Below, piece by piece: positions 1 through 10,399 of a DNA stretch of 64,000 bases. Each line of letters begins with the position of its first letter. The stretch's first letter is position 1. The DNA is taken from positions 54,504-118,503 of the forward strand of contig MNCI01029178.1 of the NCBI GenBank assembly GCA_015680685.1. The letters run 5' to 3'. This DNA is from Gnetum montanum (Eukaryota; Streptophyta; Gnetopsida; Gnetales; Gnetaceae). The notes under the pieces were generated by a model. The model did not search any database and was not told the origin of the DNA. It saw only the letters and a list, made by a program, of their open reading frames with translations. Position numbers and translations under genes: made by a program.

Positions 1-802
1 CATAATAAAATACACCTGTTGACAATGGTTATTTTAGTGAAATTGTATGCAACTGGCTTACAATTGTAAGCTACAGTATTGATGTGATATTACCATTGTT
101 AACTCTTCTAAGTTATATGTGCAGCCCATCAGATATGACCAGGATCCATGCATGACCTCCCAAATCATTGGATTTGCTGTGGTGGTTTTTAGGGACTAGG
201 CTAGTTGGCAGCAGGAATGCTAGGAACAGGAGGGTACACGATGCAAATAGCTTATCACTTATGCAATGCTTATAGGAAAGATGCATTAGAGTACCTCATG
301 GAGATTATAATCAAACCTAGCTGAATCGTAGTATGTATCTCAGAAACTATACTGGCTTCAACATCATGATCTAGTTTCAGAACTATCAATCATGGGTTAA
401 AATGCCATCTTTCTATAGGACAAATTATTTGTCGATATCTAGAAAAGGACTTCAAGATAGTTAATTATAAAATCATCATGGATGTTAGAATTTTAACATT
501 GATTACATGACGATGTTATAAGATTCATTTTGAGGGAAATGCTATAAATTTTGTTTGAACAATTACAGAATATCCTTGCATTTCTGTTTTGATTCAAATC
601 GACTTCTTGACATTCATTCTGTCATCATACCAACCTATGCTTGCATAGTCCTCTGTTCTTCGACACCAACAATAATAGTACAGTTAAAAGCGAGGTTTTA
701 GAGATGCATTGTTGGATTCTATGAATTTTTATTTTTTATGATATTGCAGTAGATTTTAAACATATTTACAGTTTCATTTTTTATTGATCATGTGAAATGC
801 AG
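1..802 (+). other. probable intron upstream of the transporter exon
   Basis: No reading frame resembling the missing N-terminus of the transporter is visible here. The stretch is AT-rich and ends in a T-rich run followed by AAATGCAG at 795-802, a good plant splice acceptor. The downstream frame continues at 803 in phase 0. The simplest reading is that this is the intron preceding the exon at 803. It could also contain 5' flank if the gene was truncated. Confidence 0.55.
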
Positions 803-2095
803 GGTTTTTTAGGATTAAGTGGTGCCATACTCCTGCAAATTTACTATACAGTTTATCATGGAAATCCGACATCATATCTTTTCATGCTCGCTTGGTTACC
901 TACATTATCATCCATCTTGCTCATGTTTGTAGTTAAGGCACATCCAAGTGTTGAAAGAGCTGAAAGCAAAACCTTAGATCTTCTCTCTACCATTTCTGTG
1001 GCTGCGGCAGCGTATCTTATGGTTGTCATAATCCTTGAACACATTTTTACATTGAATCACGGAACCCATTTGGCTATTTGTATTGGTATGGCCATCATTC
1101 TTCTTTCTCCTGTCATTATTGCTGTTAAGAAGCAGATTGACAGTACCAAAGACGTGTCACTAAAGCAACCTTTTCTGGACACCAATATTGATTATTCTCC
1201 CTGTCAATTAGCTGATACGAACATGACAAATGAAAGTGATACAAGGGCTGAAAATATAGATGCCCAGACTTCTCAAAAAAATTCCATTGTGACTGATGAG
1301 GAGGTAGCCTGTTCTACTGATAAAGATGACCTAAGTAGAAGGAAGATAACAATAGGGGAAGATTTCACTCCTTTTCAGGCTATGAAAACAGTAGATTTCT
1401 GGCTTCTCTTTCTTGCAATGGCGTGTGGCATGGGTTCTGGTCTTGCTACAATTAACAATATGAGCCAGGTAGGTTCATCTTTTGGCTACAAGTCCGAAGG
1501 AATCAATACTTTGATATCCTTGTATAGTATCTGGAACTTTTTGGGTCGCTTTGGTGCAGGTTATACATCCGAATTCTTTTTGCACTCAAAAGGTTGTGCA
1601 AGGCCATTTTTCATTGCTTTGGCGCTGCTTATAATGGCTGTAGGCCATTTGGTCATAGCATCTGGTGTGCCAGGTTCTCTGTATATAGGATCAGTCATGA
1701 TTGGCATATGCTATGGTTGCCAGTGGTCTTTGATGCCTGCAACTACTTCAGAGATCTTTGGATTAGCACACTTTGGCACACTATTCAATGTGATTGCTAT
1801 TGCAAGCCCCATTGGTTCATATGTCTTTTCCGTGAAAATTGTTGGGTCCATATATGATAATGAAGCAGACAAACAACGGAATCTTACCAATGCAATGACT
1901 TTAGTTTCACCATCAGCAAAGGTGTGCCATGGTGTTCACTGTTTTAGATTGTCATTTTGCATTTTGTCTGGATTTAGTCTACTAGGTTTCAGCATTGCTA
2001 TGTTGCTATTTCAACGTACCAAGGCTTTTTATAAAGCAAGCGTTTATGAAAGAATTGGTATAAAGAGCCAAGTTTCAGAAAGGCCTGAGTTATAA
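803..2095 (+). CDS. nodulin-like / NFD4-type major facilitator transporter, 3' exon
   Basis: About 430 residues end at TAA 2093-2095. The exon opens with GFLGLSGAILLQIYYT, which in NFD4/nodulin-like transporters follows a Lys at an internal position, so roughly 150-170 N-terminal residues lie on an upstream exon outside the window. I place the exon start at 803, after the acceptor AG 801-802. The ATG at 797 lies in the intron and is not the start. About ten hydrophobic segments are visible: four before a hydrophilic loop (about residues 115-190) and six after it. Family marks in the second half are the GEDFTPFQA linker, SIWNFLGRFGAGY, the YGCQWSLMPATTSEIFG block and IASPIGSY. Near the end are a CHGVHCFRLSF disulfide-type motif and an RTKAFYK tail. 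The family consists of plant membrane carriers, many with unknown substrate. No frameshift or internal stop is seen, so it could be functional if the 5' exon exists. Confidence 0.9.
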   Translation, partial: GFLGLSGAILLQIYYTVYHGNPTSYLFMLAWLPTLSSILLMFVVKAHPSVERAESKTLDLLSTISVAAAAYLMVVIILEHIFTLNHGTHLAICIGMAIILLSPVIIAVKKQIDSTKDVSLKQPFLDTNIDYSPCQLADTNMTNESDTRAENIDAQTSQKNSIVTDEEVACSTDKDDLSRRKITIGEDFTPFQAMKTVDFWLLFLAMACGMGSGLATINNMSQVGSSFGYKSEGINTLISLYSIWNFLGRFGAGYTSEFFLHSKGCARPFFIALALLIMAVGHLVIASGVPGSLYIGSVMIGICYGCQWSLMPATTSEIFGLAHFGTLFNVIAIASPIGSYVFSVKIVGSIYDNEADKQRNLTNAMTLVSPSAKVCHGVHCFRLSFCILSGFSLLGFSIAMLLFQRTKAFYKASVYERIGIKSQVSERPEL

Positions 2096-3285
2096 CACTT
2101 GGTGAGCATTGTGATTTTAATGAGTATTGATCCCAGTTTCACAGCAAAATGATGGAAGTGGTTGTTATTGTAATTCAAATCATAGCAGTTAATTTGTATC
2201 ATTAGTGGATTGCAATTTTTCTTTAGCTTTCAAATTTTGATTGTTGTGATTGTTGTTTAAATTATTAAGCTGTTGATGTTTAAATATTGATTATACTAGC
2301 TTATATATATATATATCTCCATCAATTGACTCAGATGATTTTAAAAAAGATGATGTTAATCAAGCTCAACTACTGGACCAGAGGTAACAAGATATCTAAA
2401 AACAGAATCAGTCATCCCTCTGTTTTTCTACCACTTACCCAATTTAGTTTTACCCTCTGGGTCAAGTTTGCTCTGTCTTTGTTTGTTGAAATTTGTCTCT
2501 GGATAATAGAAATTATGATTGTGCACTTTAAGTCTGCTATGAACTAATTGGGAAAAGCAACAGAAAAACGAAAGAAACTAATCATGCATGTTCCGCCATT
2601 GTAATTCTGCTTGCTTTAAATTATTATGTTTGCTTTAAGGCATATATCAAATGTATATCAAATCCATCGCCTAATAGGTAAATTAAATTAGTTGGCCAAG
2701 CCTAGGCAGATGGTGTAAAAGGCCGCAATGCAGATAAACCATTGTTTCAAAAATCAGGTCAAATTTGACATCTTCTGTGGATCACCGTAGCCGGGAATAG
2801 GATAAAGGCAACAGGATGAACCCAATAAGAAGTCTCATAAATTTAAGCGTTTACCAAATTCAAATATTCAAAAAAATCTTCTTACTGCCTTCATGGGTCT
2901 AGTTTCGCAGACCATAAACTCTGTTATTTTTCAACGTTAAATTATTTAAAATTGTAACTTTGGAATGAGGAGAAATTTTTTTTAAAACTTTTTTAATAAA
3001 TCATAATTTAGTTAGCTCTTTGGCCTACGATTTACCATGTCATTGTTGCCTCTCATATGGTGCTGACTGATCTCAATTAGTTATTAAAAATTGAAATTTT
3101 TACTTTTTGGAAGTGTGCTGTGCTGTATTGTACTGTGAGAGAGATACACGTACCCAGGCAGGAGCCAATAAATTAATTACAGGTTGAATATGCATATAAG
3201 CCGGTGGAGCTTTTAAAAAATATTTATGATCTAAGTGGCTTTTTATTGGAAAAAATTAGAAATTTGCATAAAATTTTAAGATATG
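2096..3285 (+). other. 3' UTR and flanking DNA without a gene
   Basis: AT-rich sequence follows the transporter stop, with a (TA)n run near 2302-2316. No conserved coding or structural RNA is seen. An AATAAA at 3167-3172 is too far downstream to be an obvious polyadenylation signal for the transporter. The right boundary is where similarity to the Athila-1 3' LTR begins. Confidence 0.6.
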
Positions 3286-3635
3286 TAATCCCAATTGCAG
3301 TCATGCACGAGGTCCAAGATGTGTACAGATTATTAAGGAAAGGAGGCTCATCGCACTTAAGCTAGCTTAGACTCTCTCTCTCTCTTCTAGTTTAATTAAT
3401 ATTATTTTTCATCATACTCAGGAGTGGTACTAGTGTAGAAACACATCATACACCTCACTCTGGACTAAACCATACGTGACAAAGCTAATACTAGTCTAGG
3501 TGGGAAGACAACGAACTGCGACCTACGAGTAACTGTCTAGATACCACAACTAGCCCATCTGCGGAGTTCGACCGGATCGTGTGTAAAACGCTCGTATTTA
3601 TATGGTTGAGTGTAGGGGTACCTTACCACTCATCA
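3286..3635 (+). repeat. Athila-1 5' LTR, truncated
   Basis: About 350 bp match the last 366 bp of the LTR at 7417-8316 almost base for base, including a CT microsatellite (shorter here) and the segment GTGTAGGGGTACC. It ends in ACTCATCA (3628-3635), the same terminus as the 3' LTR. The LTR start (TGATGAGT and the U3 repeats) is missing. Confidence 0.88.
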
Positions 3636-3637
3636 CC

Positions 3638-3654
3638 AGGCACCGTTGCCAGGG
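3638..3654 (+). promoter_or_regulatory. Athila-1 primer-binding site (tRNA-Asp type)
   Basis: Three bases after the LTR end, 14 of 17 positions match TGGCGCCGTTGCCGGGG, the complement of the 3' end of plant tRNA-Asp. Two of the three mismatches are G-to-A. This is the priming site usual for Athila-type elements. Confidence 0.75.
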
Positions 3655-3689
3655 ACNTATACATGAGGTTGTTCGAATCTCTCGTAGGC

Positions 3690-5157
3690 ATTGTAAAGAG
3701 AGCCATCTACCCAGGCTAGATTTAAGTAACTTTCCCAATTTCTCAAGGCTATGACTTATATCCGCAACAACATTTACAAGCCTTCTACAATGCCTATGCA
3801 TAGAACAACATTGATAATGGTTGGCAAAAACTCAAGCTCTTTCCTATGACACTCGTTGGCCAAGCAAAAGTATGGTATAGATTGTTAAAACCAAATTCAA
3901 TACAACGTTGGCCAACAATGGTAGAACTCTTTAATAAAAGATATCAAACCTACGCAAGAGTGTCAGCCTTGAGGAAACAAATCCAAGAGTGGAAACAAGC
4001 ACAACATGAACCCTTGGACATGGCTTTAGAAAGATATTATGCATTGTTAAACAACTATCCAGACCATGAGTTCTCCGAGGAAAGGCTAATGTATCATATC
4101 ATTGATGGGCTTCATGATGAAACAAGAGAGACCCTAGGGATGTATGCCCAAGGTCAACTATACGAACTACGAACCCATCAATTCCAAGAGCTTATTAAAT
4201 GGGTAGCAAAAGAAGAAGCAGAAATGGCTAGATGGGAGAGTGTTGAAAAACATCAATGGGACCAAAATATCAACTTAACAAAGGTCCACAATCATAAAAA
4301 GGGGAAATCAACTAATCTCAAGGAGGAAAAACCATCTTTTCCAACACAACAATCGCTAGAAGAAGTCAAGGCAAAGATCAATAAGATGTTGGAATGGACA
4401 CATACAAAGTGTGGAGAATTTATTGATATTATTAAAGATAGAGTTTTAACAACCTGAGAAGCAGGACAAAATATCATTAGACATTCGAAAAGAAGGAATG
4501 AGGAAGATAAGAGCTCAACTGCCAATCATACATATGAGCGCAACATTTTCCTGGACAATCACCCCAAGGGCCAATGCCCAATCTTGTTACATCTACATGA
4601 GCATTGGGGAAACACGTTACATCTAGAGTTTGTACAGAGATACTGTGTTCGATCACAGTGGCAAAAATCCCAGTCGTGGGGGAAGCCACCCCTAAACTGG
4701 GACACCCTTCGTATCATTAGAATCTAAATGCTTATCTAGTTCAACATCCTGTTTTCCCAACTGGGTCAACATACTCTATCTCACCACATTATTCTTATTC
4801 TCCTCAATACTATCAGCCCATGCCTTCAACACAACCACCGCCTTGTGTATCCTATACTTTTTCTCAATTTCAACATTCTCATCCTTTTCCTCCTTCTGCA
4901 TCACCACCAACTATTCTTGAAGTATCTACACCACAGCAACAACCTACGAATGTTACTTGTGCTACTATTACCAACAACAGTGAGAGGCCTCTTCAACATC
5001 AAAAGCGTCCCTTCTTTAAACATGACTGTAAGAAGGGAAAACAAAATTCCAAGGCCACTGCATTCTCTAACTCAGCACAAGTCCAACATCGTGGTGCATC
5101 CTTCTCTTTGAATCCAACACCTCATGTCACCTCATGTCATCTCATCAGGGCCACCAA
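3690..5157 (+). pseudogene. Athila gag, broken
   Basis: The core is open from 3846 to 4457 (203 residues) but recognisable gag begins upstream, with an LKLFPMTLVGQAKVWY block read through the ATG at 3846. That ATG is therefore internal. The order follows Athila Gag: an LFP...AK.WY helix block, FNKRYQTYARVSALRKQI, the IIDGLHDETRETL region, then a basic linker. After a single TGA at 4455-4457 the same frame continues to a decayed zinc knuckle near 4551-4590. There the first two Cys are lost (CGC, TTC) but the His and last Cys remain (NHPKGQCP). A Pro/Gln/Ser-rich tail (about 4800-5157) ends the reading. The protein would package element RNA in virus-like particles. It cannot do so now because of the stop, the damaged knuckle and later frame changes. 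Confidence 0.85.
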
Positions 5158-6806
5158 TTAACACTCCAACAACCATACTACCCAATGAATACAACCATGG
5201 AGAGCGACATCCTGATCCTTGCATACCATCGTACGGTCCCAAGTATTATAGTGGGTCAACTCGTTATCCAGGAACCACATCTTACAAATTGTCCCACTAT
5301 GCTTACTATAATTAGGTGTGTAAACCGCAATGGGGTAAGCATGACCAAGTTTTAATATTTCCAACATGCAAAGATCCTCATCTTTCATTTATTAATCCTC
5401 GCCATGCTCAACCGTTGCGTTATGGGGGATATCCCCCATTTTAATAACAAGCAGGATTAATAAATATTTTTCATTTTCTTTAATTTTACAATTTTTGTTT
5501 TCTAGTTTTTCATCTTTTAACTTCTTGTTTTATCTTTTTGTCTTTTTGTCTGTTTGGTCTTTTTATCTTTTTATAAGTAATCTCATCTATGAATAAGACA
5601 TTCATGTGGCTCGTTGGTTGAGGTGTGTTCTATGTTATCGAGTCTTGAACGATCAATTATGTGGACAGTAAGCCCATTACATCCACTCATCGATTCTACA
5701 AATAAGAGGTTTTGTTTGAGGGTACAGTGATATTCTTGACATTCTTAAAACTTAAAATTAATTTTGTGCTCATTGTACCCAGAATGAAGAAGGATGGACC
5801 AAGAGAGAATGATTAGGGTGTGACATCAAGGGGACTTGCAGATTCTCTTTGGTGACATCTGTGAAAGTTATCACACAATGTGGTTGTACTAAGATCCTTG
5901 TAGATCTAACGCAAAATGGGAGTAAGAGTAATCAAAAGGTACTCAAAAATCCAATGCTATTCTAGGGGGTCCCACTGGAAAGATATGCATCCATGCATGA
6001 AGGTTGGTGGCTTCTCTGGATTCAGCATTCAAAAAAAAAGAGAAAAAAAAAGGAAGTGCCATAAAGCAAAAATCACTCCTCCCTTGAACAAAATGCGAAG
6101 TGATCGTATGCCTTGTTGTTCTGGTACTCTCATAGTTGCTTATCATGAGATGAAACAATGCGATGTCACTGATCAGAGGATGGACTTGGTCCTGATCTTG
6201 GAACGATGGGTTAATGACACATTAATCATGCTTTACACGTAGGATTCACTATGCCCTAGGTTAGTCACCTCATGTCCCAATCTCTATAACCCCTTTTGTA
6301 GTCTATCTCATCTCGTTGTTCATGTAATTGTAGCTCGTGTCTTATGTAGCATAGAATTCTTACCTCATTCCGATGATACTTACATGTGTGTGTTTTATGA
6401 AACTAGTATGAATTACATTTAACCCTTCTAGTGCCTACAAACATTTTAAGGTGTGGTTACGCAAGGGCATTATAGGTTGGAACCTTCCTTGGGGAGGACT
6501 TTTGCAATTTGTACTTGTTGCATACCACCACATCATCTTATACCCTTTGAGTACTTCATTGCCAAATCTATTCTTTTTTTTGCCATCATTTTATCAAACG
6601 TTCCCAAAACTAGGTCCTTTTATGTGTCACCTAAAGAAACCAAGTCCAACATTAAACTTTTAGGGCAACTTCCTTGAAAAACATTTCTAACTCTAAAATC
6701 ATACTAAGCAAAAAATTCAACATTTATTAAAGGCAATGAGTAAGGTATGAAATCATTGAACTTTTTTCAATAACCTTACTAACAATTGATCTTTGTGTGA
6801 TTATAG
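5158..6806 (+). other. Athila-1 non-coding interior, pol missing
   Basis: A T-rich stretch (about 5460-5580) follows gag directly. Comparable T-rich sequence follows pol in Athila-2 (about 23.2 kb). Similarity to the Athila-2 post-pol region continues near 5790-5880, with a shared GACCAAG...GTGTGACATCAAGG-like block. This shows that pol was removed between gag and the 3' untranslated region. Short ORFs in the stretch show no family features. Confidence 0.55.
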
Positions 6807-7243
6807 ATGGCTCCTAAAAGAAGACAACAAGGAGGACCTTCTCAAGGTGCAATTGAACGACCAGGGGGAGGCTGAGGCCAAGGACTTCATGCAAAACATA
6901 CAGAGCAGGAGGCACAATCACTCAGCATCCATCATGGATCTCCTGTTACTGCATAATCTATCCAAGAAAAAGGTAGAGAGGTCAGGACCCAAGCCTATGA
7001 AGAGAAATGACGGCTGTTGCGGCATGACATGTCAAGGCCAATCAAGTGTTCCCAAAACTACCGTGTCCATGGAAAGTGTTGACTCCATCAAACATTGAAA
7101 CATCAGCATGGACAACTCATAATTTGTGGATAGAAGAGGAGAAACTTCAGGCACTTCTTCAACAGTATCAATCTCAGAAGCCTAGAGTGCTAAACAAAGG
7201 AAAGACACCCATGGAGGAGCCACCACTACCGGGAACCCCATGA
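6807..7243 (+). pseudogene. possible remnant of an Athila third ORF
   Basis: An ATG at 6807 opens a basic start (MAPKRRQQGGPSQG) and the frame soon breaks. A second open piece in another frame, 7046-7243, is Gln/Lys-rich (EEEKLQALLQQYQSQ) and ends just before the 3' untranslated sequence. Athila elements often carry an extra ORF between pol and the 3' LTR, and the position fits. No conserved domain can be named, so this could also be chance coding. Confidence 0.3.
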
Positions 7244-7400
7244 GTTCCACAAGTTTTGTCTTTTGTGTCTGTGTCCAAATTTTGTTTAATCCTCCACTGT
7301 GGATGAATAAATTCCTAGTCAGTTAATAATCCCATATCTATCCACTGTGTAATCAATTGAACTTGTTCCTCACTTTCTTTGACTCGAGGACGAGTTGTTA

Positions 7401-7416
7401 TTCAGTCGTGGGGGTA
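7401..7416 (+). promoter_or_regulatory. Athila-1 polypurine tract
   Basis: TTCAGTCGTGGGGGTA lies immediately before the LTR start TGATGAGT. The aligned segment in Athila-3 (34879-34894, minus strand) is TTCAATTGTGAGAATA, which supports the LTR boundary in both copies. Confidence 0.7.
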
Positions 7417-8034
7417 TGATGAGTCATGGTCTATCAGGCCCAGTTATCGGAGCCCAGTTATCGAAGCCCTGTTATCGGAGCCCTGATATAAGATACATGG
7501 TCTATCAAGCCCAGTTATCGGAGCCCAGTTATCGGGGCCATGATATCGCGGTTCTGGTGTGAGCCTAGAAATAAAAGGTGGCACACTTGGTTTTGGGCAT
7601 TAGTTCTTAGATTTTATTGTAAGTTTTTAAGTTTAAGTTCCTCTCAACCCTTTCCTCCCACTGCATGCCCGTAGTGTGGTGATTGTAATTGTACGACATC
7701 CTTATTCGAGTGTGACGTACTTGGACATGCACATGACTAGCAATAAAGATCAAGATGACTTCACCATTGCAGCATCCACTTAGCTTAATTATTTACTTAA
7801 TTGTTATTTATTTAAGTATTATTTACTGCTTTTTTAGTTAATATCTCTTCACCCTTATCTCCTAGTAACGCAGAATGAGTACGACTTAATCATGAGCATT
7901 CAAGTGTGACTACTTGGTAACCCAATAACATACTTAGGCCATGCGCTTGGTAATCCCAATGGCAGTCTTGCACGAGGTCCAAGATGTGTACACATGATTA
8001 AGGAATAGATGCTCATCGCATTTAAGCTAGCTTA

Positions 8035-8069
<35 letters not shown>

Positions 8070-8316
8070 AGTTTAATTAATATTATTTTCCATCATACTC
8101 AGGAGTAGTACTAGTGTAGAAACACATCATACACCTCACTCTGGACTAAACCATATGTGACAAAGCTATTACTAGTCTAGGTGGGAAGATAGCAAACTGC
8201 AACCTACGAGTAACTATCTAGATACCACAACTAGCCCGTCTGCGGAGTTCGATCGGATCGTACGTGAAATGCTCATATTCGTATGGTTGAGTGTAGGGGT
8301 ACCTCGCCACTCATCA
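7417..8316 (+). repeat. Athila-1 3' LTR, complete
   Basis: 900 bp bounded by perfect 8-bp terminal inverted repeats, TGATGAGT (7417-7424) and ACTCATCA (8309-8316). It contains U3 tandem repeats, an AATAAA at 7742-7747 and a CT microsatellite near 8036-8066. The length matches the Athila-3 5' LTR (899 bp). Confidence 0.9.
7438..7550 (+). repeat. U3 minisatellite in the Athila-1 LTR
   Basis: About seven copies of a 14-16 bp unit of the form GCCCAGTTATCGGA. The string TCTATCA-GCCCAGTTATCG occurs twice about 71 bp apart, giving a higher-order duplication. Such U3 repeats are usual places for enhancer-like elements. No function is shown here. Confidence 0.7.
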
Positions 8317-8559
8317 CCAGGTGTCCTCTAGGAATCCTAACTTAGAAGAATCATTCTAGAGAACACATTGGATGAAACAACTACAAATGTTCATTCAATG
8401 GATGACACATGAGTTGGAACAACTACAAATAGAAGAAAATAGTGAGCAACAATAGCAATATAAAGAAGAGACAAAGGCAACAATGCTAGTACAATTGGTA
8501 AACAAAAATACTCAGATAAGAACTACCATACCTATGTGTACATTCTATATAAAATAACC

Positions 8560-8830
8560 TTCTTTTCAACCATATCCCATAGATGCTTTAATTGATAGTG
8601 GTGTAGAGATATTTTTGGCAAGAGCAGGAATAACACCATAATACTGTTGGTACCCTAAAACAAAATCATTTGTCCTATTCAAGACATAGAAAAGGACGAT
8701 AGACCAACAAGCTCAAATTCCTATTCTGTCACCCCAAGGTAAGCTAATTTTCATAATGGTATATCAATTTGATATACCATCATATGATCTTTTACTTGGG
8801 ATTGATAACTGCATGTATTAAAACTTTATA
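8560..8830 (+). pseudogene. caulimovirid aspartic protease domain, broken
   Basis: The active-site triplet Asp-Ser-Gly is at 8594-8602 within the segment DALIDSGVEIFLA. About 70 codons later comes IPSYDLLLGIDN, matching the second conserved block of retroviral-type proteases (family form LLG-D). At least two in-frame stops separate the blocks. In caulimovirids this domain lies just before the RT in one polyprotein and releases coat protein and RT. The upstream coat-protein region is not recognisable here. Confidence 0.65.
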
Positions 8831-9116
8831 CAATAATCCCTAGTAGTATTGTTTTAAGTGGTCAAGAATTTCCTAGAGCAAAGAAAATATGCAAATAGAT
8901 TTGTATCCCAAAAACCACCAAAAATAGGTAAAATTGGATGGGTCATACATTAGGTGAAAACACTTGATGAACAATTCCACCAAATAAAAACAAAATTATT
9001 AGGATTAGCAAATGACAATCCCACATGTTTTAGACACAAAATGAAGCACTAGTGTCATATAAATCTAAAAGAAAATCAAAATAAAAGCTAAGGCTCATCA
9101 CATAGGTATGTTACCT

Positions 9117-9850
9117 TCATTGAAAAAAGAATATGAAGAAGAGATTAAATAGCTCCTTAGCAAAGCTTTAATCCAACCAAGTAGAAGTATGTTTGCTTTT
9201 GCAGCCTTTTATGTTAATAAAAGAGCTAAACTAGTTGGAGGAAAGAAAAGGTTGGTAGTTAATTATAATCCTTTAAATGACTTAATCAAGTCAATACAAC
9301 ATCCTATCTCAAACAAAGGTGATCTTTTTCAAAGACTTTTCCATACCAATATCTATTCCAAGTTTAACCTCAAATCAAGGATTTGGCAAATCCAAATCTA
9401 TCTAGAAGATCACTAGAAAACTATTATGGTCGTTGGTAGTTTGTATGAATGGATGGTCTTACCCTTTGGGATAAAAATAGCTCCATCTATCTTTCAGAGT
9501 TGTATGGATTGTATTTTTTCCTCTTTTTCCTTTGTTATTATTTATATAGATAATATCTTAGTTTTAAGCAAAACTCCTAAAGAACATCTTGAGAATTTAC
9601 AAATATTCTATGAGACACTTGATAAACATGGGTTAGTTCTGTCACCCAACAAAATGTTGATAGCTCAAGAAAAAATAGAATTCTTAGGGTTAGAAATCAC
9701 ACAAGGTATGATAACATTACAAACCCATATCCTGGAGGCTATCAAGAATTTCCCTAACGAGATAAAAGATAAGAAATAATTACAAAGATTCTTAGGGTGC
9801 ATTAATTACATTTCTAGCTTCTATAAAGATTTAGCAAAAGACAAAAGGTT
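9117..9850 (+). pseudogene. caulimovirid reverse transcriptase, broken
   Basis: Two open pieces in the same frame (9189-9416 and 9426-9779), with flanking codons, cover nearly the whole RT. Visible blocks are FYVNKRAKLVGGKKRLVVNY, SKFNLKSRIWQIQI, LYEWMVLPFGIKIAPSIFQ, and the polymerase box at 9543-9554. That box reads Tyr-Ile-Asp-Asn instead of Tyr-X-Asp-Asp. Next come KHGLVLSPNKM, IEFLGLEITQG and, after a TAA at 9777, the LQRFLG block. The missing second Asp and two stops abolish activity. The sequence resembles caulimovirid RT, especially the LGLEI..G.I.LQ.HI region. The enzyme would copy pregenomic RNA into virion DNA. Confidence 0.85.
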
Positions 9851-9954
9851 GCTAAATGAATAGCTTAGCTAGAATCCTCTAGCATGGTCACAACAACACA
9901 GATATTGTAAAAAGAATTAAACAACACTGTATTAATCTTTTCCAATTATGACCC

Positions 9955-10355
9955 CCAACTATTGGTATGCTCATCCTTGAAACAGATGCATCATAAGAAT
10001 TCTAGGGATCCATGTTAAAGGAAGACCTTGACGGTATTATTAATCTTTGTAGATATGCCTCAAGTAAGTTTTCTCCCAATGAACTAAATTACCATAGTAC
10101 TCATAAAGAGTTACAAGCTATAAAAGGGATTGAACAATTTAGGTTATTTTTGCAAGAGAAGACGTTTCTAATTTGTAGTAACCTAAAGCACTTTGAAAAT
10201 TATCTTAGTGTGAAGAATTTGATAAAGTAGCACACAATAGATTAATTAGATGGGCTATTTTCCTAGCTAATTTTGATTTTTAAACATAGTTTATAGATGG
10301 AAAGCATAATTGCTTGGTGGACTTCCTCACCAAAGAGTTTCATCTCTCTGCCTAC
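9955..10355 (+). pseudogene. caulimovirid RNase H domain, broken
   Basis: The first catalytic Asp is in ETDAS at 9985-9987. CRYASSKFSPNELNYHS and THKELQAIKGIEQF carry the Glu region, while the next Asp site reads CSNLKHF (Asp to Asn). The last block, GKHNCLVDFLTKEF, is in another frame from about 10213. The domain directly follows the RT as in Caulimoviridae. Stops at the ETDAS block and a frameshift near 10205-10230 break it. Confidence 0.78.
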
Positions 10356-10399
10356 TAATGATGCATGAATTGTTTATTGTTTGTATATAGATCTTCTAA

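Larger units (their letters stand above)
3286..8316 (+). mobile_element. Athila-1, internally deleted Ty3/gypsy LTR retrotransposon
   Basis: Two direct repeats (3286-3635 and 7951-8316 of the full 3' LTR) flank an internal region holding a primer-binding site and a gag gene. The lineage is Athila by the gag sequence and the tRNA-Asp-type PBS. No protease, RT, RNase H or integrase is recognisable, so the copy is a deletion derivative and not autonomous. The 5' LTR lacks about its first 530 bp, so no target duplication can be checked on the left. Right of 8316 the sequence changes directly into the pararetrovirus remnant. Confidence 0.85.

Noticed and set aside
2287-2547. 86-codon ORF after the transporter
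   Set aside because: It begins in a TA repeat, has no family features and lies in the 3' UTR or flank.
5916-6242. 108-codon ORF in Athila-1
   Set aside because: Lies in non-coding interior; Lys/Arg-rich from A-rich sequence and without similarity to any Athila protein.
8317-8340. A second tRNA-Asp PBS after the Athila-1 3' LTR
   Set aside because: Only the first few bases (CCAGG) resemble the site at 3636-3654; the rest does not match.
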